The notes below the pieces were generated by a model. The model ran no database searches. It saw only the letters and a program-made list of their open reading frames with translations, and had not been told where the DNA came from. The position numbers were made by a program, and so were the translations under genes. Below, piece after piece: positions 61,912 through 64,000 of a stretch of DNA of 64,000 nt; within the stretch, counting starts at the first letter, position 1, and each line of letters starts with the position of its first letter. Origin of the DNA: Flexivirga aerilata (GTDB lineage: Bacteria > Actinomycetota > Actinomycetes > Actinomycetales > Dermatophilaceae); contig NZ_JABENB010000002.1 of the NCBI RefSeq assembly GCF_013002715.1, positions 248,001 to 312,000 on the forward strand, read 5' to 3'.

Positions 61912-63540
61912 ATGGACGCTGTGACCCAGGTCCCCGCACCGGTGAACGAACCCGTACTCGACTACGCGCCCGGTAGCCCGGAGCGTGCCGCGCTGGAGGT
62001 CGCGCTCGTCGAAATCGGTTCGGAGCAGGTCGAATTGCCGCACACCATCGGTGGGAAGCGGGTCATGGGTGGTGGCCGTGCCATCGCGGTGCGCCAGCCG
62101 CACGCGCACAAGAAGGTGCTCGGCACGATGAAGAACGCCACGGTCGGCGACGCCCAGGCCGCGGTGGACGCGGCGAAGGCGGCGGCGCCGGCGTGGCGTG
62201 CGCTCTCCTTCGACGACCGGGCGGCGGTGCTGCTCAAGGCCGCTGACCTGCTCGCCGGCCCGTGGCGGGCCCGGATGAACGCCGCGACGATGCTCGGCCA
62301 GAGCAAGACCGCGACCCAGGCCGAGATCGACAGCGCGTGCGAGCTGATCGACTTCTGGCGCTACAACGTGCATTTCGCGAAGGCGATCATGGCCGAGCAG
62401 CCGATGGCCAACTCGCGCGGCGTCTGGAACCGCACCGACCACCGCCCGCTCGAGGGTTTCGTCTACGCGATCACGCCGTTCAACTTCACCGCGATCGCCG
62501 GCAACCTGCCGACCGCGCCCGCGCTGATGGGCAACACCGTGGTGTGGAAGCCGTCGCCGACGCAGACCCGTGCGGCGCAGCTGACGATGGAGTTGCTCGA
62601 GGCGGCCGGACTGCCCGACGGCGTCATCAACCTGGTGACCGGCGACGGCATCAACGTCTCCAAGGTCGCGCTCGCCGACCCCGATCTGGCCGGCATCCAC
62701 TTCACCGGTTCGACCCCGACCTTCCAGAACCTCTGGCAGACGGTGGGTTCCAACCTGACCAAGTACCGCACCTACCCGCGGCTGGTCGGCGAGACCGGCG
62801 GCAAGGACTTCATCCTGGCGCACCCGTCGGCCGACCCGGATGTGTTGCGCACGGCGATGATTCGCGGCGCCTTCGAGTTCCAGGGGCAGAAGTGCTCGGC
62901 CGCCTCGCGCGCCTACGTCCCGGCGAGCGTGTGGCGCAAGATCAAGTCCGACCTGGTCGGCATCACCGACTCGATCGCGATGGGCGACGTCACCGACTTC
63001 TCCAACTTCATGGGCGCGGTCATCGACGCGCGGGCGTTCGCCAAGCACAAGGACGCGCTCGACATGGCGCACGCGCACAAGGACATCAAGGTCCTCGCCG
63101 GTGGCACCTATGACGACAGCGTCGGCTATTTCGTGCGGCCCACCGTGCTCGAGGTCGGCGACCCGGACAACGCGGTGTTCTCGACCGAGTACTTCGGGCC
63201 GATCCTCGCCGTGCACGTCTTCCCCGACCGGCAGTACGACAAGGTGCTGGACCAGATGGAGTCGGTGGCCCCCTACGGCCTGACCGGCTCGATCATCGCC
63301 CAGGACCGCGAGGCGATCGCCGACGCGCAGGAGCGGCTGCGTTTCGCCGCCGGCAACTTCTACATCAACGACAAGCCGACCGGTGCGGTCGTCGGCCAGC
63401 AGCCGTTCGGCGGCGGCCGCGCCTCGGGCACCAACGACAAGGCCGGCTCCGCGGCCAACCTGATGCGCTGGACCAGCCCGCGGTCGATCAAGGAGACGTT
63501 CGTGCCGCCGACCGACTACAGCTACCCGCACATGCAGTGA
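61912..63540 (+). CDS. pruA: L-glutamate gamma-semialdehyde (P5C) dehydrogenase
   Basis: A protein of 542 aa, starting at ATG 61912 with AAGGAG 8 nt upstream; a frame upstream stays open but lacks one. Oxidises P5C semialdehyde to glutamate in proline breakdown. EGFVYAITPFNFTAIAGNLP, VVWKPSPTQTRAAQL, LVGETGGKDFILAHPSA with the general-base Glu, the nucleophile Cys in FEFQGQKCSAASRAYVP, and YDDSVGYFVRPTVLEVGDPD. It ends PTDYSYPHMQ, typical of PruA. No proline dehydrogenase gene lies within the window. Confidence 0.95.
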   Translation: MDAVTQVPAPVNEPVLDYAPGSPERAALEVALVEIGSEQVELPHTIGGKRVMGGGRAIAVRQPHAHKKVLGTMKNATVGDAQAAVDAAKAAAPAWRALSFDDRAAVLLKAADLLAGPWRARMNAATMLGQSKTATQAEIDSACELIDFWRYNVHFAKAIMAEQPMANSRGVWNRTDHRPLEGFVYAITPFNFTAIAGNLPTAPALMGNTVVWKPSPTQTRAAQLTMELLEAAGLPDGVINLVTGDGINVSKVALADPDLAGIHFTGSTPTFQNLWQTVGSNLTKYRTYPRLVGETGGKDFILAHPSADPDVLRTAMIRGAFEFQGQKCSAASRAYVPASVWRKIKSDLVGITDSIAMGDVTDFSNFMGAVIDARAFAKHKDALDMAHAHKDIKVLAGGTYDDSVGYFVRPTVLEVGDPDNAVFSTEYFGPILAVHVFPDRQYDKVLDQMESVAPYGLTGSIIAQDREAIADAQERLRFAAGNFYINDKPTGAVVGQQPFGGGRASGTNDKAGSAANLMRWTSPRSIKETFVPPTDYSYPHMQ

Positions 63541-63553
63541 CGCCCGTATGACG

Positions 63554-63586
63554 AAGGCCCCGCAGCGCGTGCGCTGCGGGGCCTTT
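63554..63586. terminator. Bidirectional terminator between pruA and the DUF2505 gene
   Basis: AAGGCCCCGCAGCGC pairs perfectly with GCGCTGCGGGGCCTT around a 2-nt centre, followed by T residues. It serves both convergent genes. Confidence 0.9.
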
Positions 63587-63600
63587 CGCGTGCCCGCCGG

Positions 63601-64000
63601 TCAGGCGAGGTACCTGGCCCCGGTCTCGGCCTCGATCCGCACGCCGTTCGAAATCGCCGGTGCCGCAGCGGATTCCACCCGTCCACCGACGAGCGGGATG
63701 CGCGCCTTGAGGTCACCGACCAGGTGCATGGTGGTGGTCGCGCCCTGCGGGGTCATGGTGAGCTTGCCGACGTAGTTGACCGGCAGGCCGCCGAGCGAGA
63801 CGTCGAGATCGGCGGTGCGCACGCCGTCGGCCTCGGGCTGCCCCCAGAGCTGAATCTCGATGATCTTCAACGATTTGCCGACGATCTTGGCGACGTTGTC
63901 GGGCAGGCCCGCGGTCGACATCTCGCGGCGGGTCTCGATGACCTCGACGGGCGGCTCGGTGCGGACGTCGACGGTGCTGGAGAGCGCACCGGTTGCCTCG
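63601..64000 (-). CDS. DUF2505 family protein, 3' part only
   Basis: The last 132 codons of a gene that runs off the right edge. The visible part includes ALSSTVDVRTEPPVEVIETR, VAKIVGKSLKIIEIQLWGQP, ADLDVSLGGLPVNYVGKLTM, TTTMHLVGDLKARIPLVGGR and VRIEAETGARYLA at the end. This matches the DUF2505 (SRPBCC/START-like) beta-barrel seen in actinobacteria. The ATG at 63921 is internal. It is convergent to pruA across the shared terminator. Confidence 0.78.
   Translation of the reverse strand, partial: EATGALSSTVDVRTEPPVEVIETRREMSTAGLPDNVAKIVGKSLKIIEIQLWGQPEADGVRTADLDVSLGGLPVNYVGKLTMTPQGATTTMHLVGDLKARIPLVGGRVESAAAPAISNGVRIEAETGARYLA

Noticed and set aside
59938..63531. Antisense open frame of ~1197 codons opposite the acyltransferase and pruA genes
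   Set aside because: It crosses two real genes and a gene boundary, and its translation is low-complexity Arg/Gly/Val-rich.

Overview
The window is 64 kb of high-GC DNA, densely coding on both strands, with GTG/TTG starts and many 1-8 bp gene overlaps. WhiB, MtrA-MtrB-LpqB, F420 genes (fbiA/fbiB), mycothione reductase and a long HPF identify an actinobacterium. My guess is Micrococcales near Dermacoccaceae/Intrasporangiaceae, by inference from gene content only. No rRNA, tRNA, CRISPR array, prophage or insertion sequence was recognised, and no gene-free stretch exceeds about 210 bp.

Region 1 (1-11.1 kb) is a surface-glycan locus cut by the left edge. It holds a large GT2 glycosyltransferase, a PseI-type nonulosonate synthase, a PseH-like GNAT, a divergent acyl carrier protein - adenylate-forming ligase - FabG-like reductase operon, a second GT2 and a (poly)sialyltransferase-like enzyme. 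I read it as synthesis, N-acylation and transfer of a pseudaminic-acid-type sugar, with a possible carrier-protein route for an unusual acyl group. A DNA glycosylase and an ATP-grasp ligase follow.

Region 2 (13.3-25.1 kb) is a conserved actinobacterial block: fbiB, fbiA, whiB, a giant GT2/membrane protein, a DUF5719 protein, an NAD(P)-binding protein, a metallopeptidase-like protein, DUF3499, manB, a Trm112-like protein and a SIS-domain protein. From memory, the order resembles M. tuberculosis Rv3256c-Rv3262.

Region 3 (25.1-40.0 kb) is an accessory segment: kynA-kynU, an XRE regulator with an unknown partner, an MFS exporter, mycothione reductase, a DUF808 membrane protein, a mutually truncated MFS/AraC divergent pair, a methyltransferase, and the biotin operon bioB-A-F-D with a divergent TetR regulator (BioQ-like) and a 17-bp palindromic operator.

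Region 4 (40.1-64 kb) resumes the conserved block: sahH, mtrA, mtrB, lpqB, a comF-like gene, hpf, a NarL-type regulator, two giant multi-GNAT proteins (four and three domains), secA, an Rv3235-family protein, a LysM protein, a small HTH protein with SAF/CpaE-like genes, a WS/DGAT-like protein, a DUF6912-like protein, the P5C dehydrogenase pruA and a partial DUF2505 gene.

Two window-wide themes stand out. Many genes appear to be leaderless, with a TANNNT -10 box 6-8 nt before an initiator GTG/ATG. TAT/ATA-containing words are strikingly confined to the context GTATG(M)C / G(K)CATAC, which even dictates rare ATA isoleucine codons.
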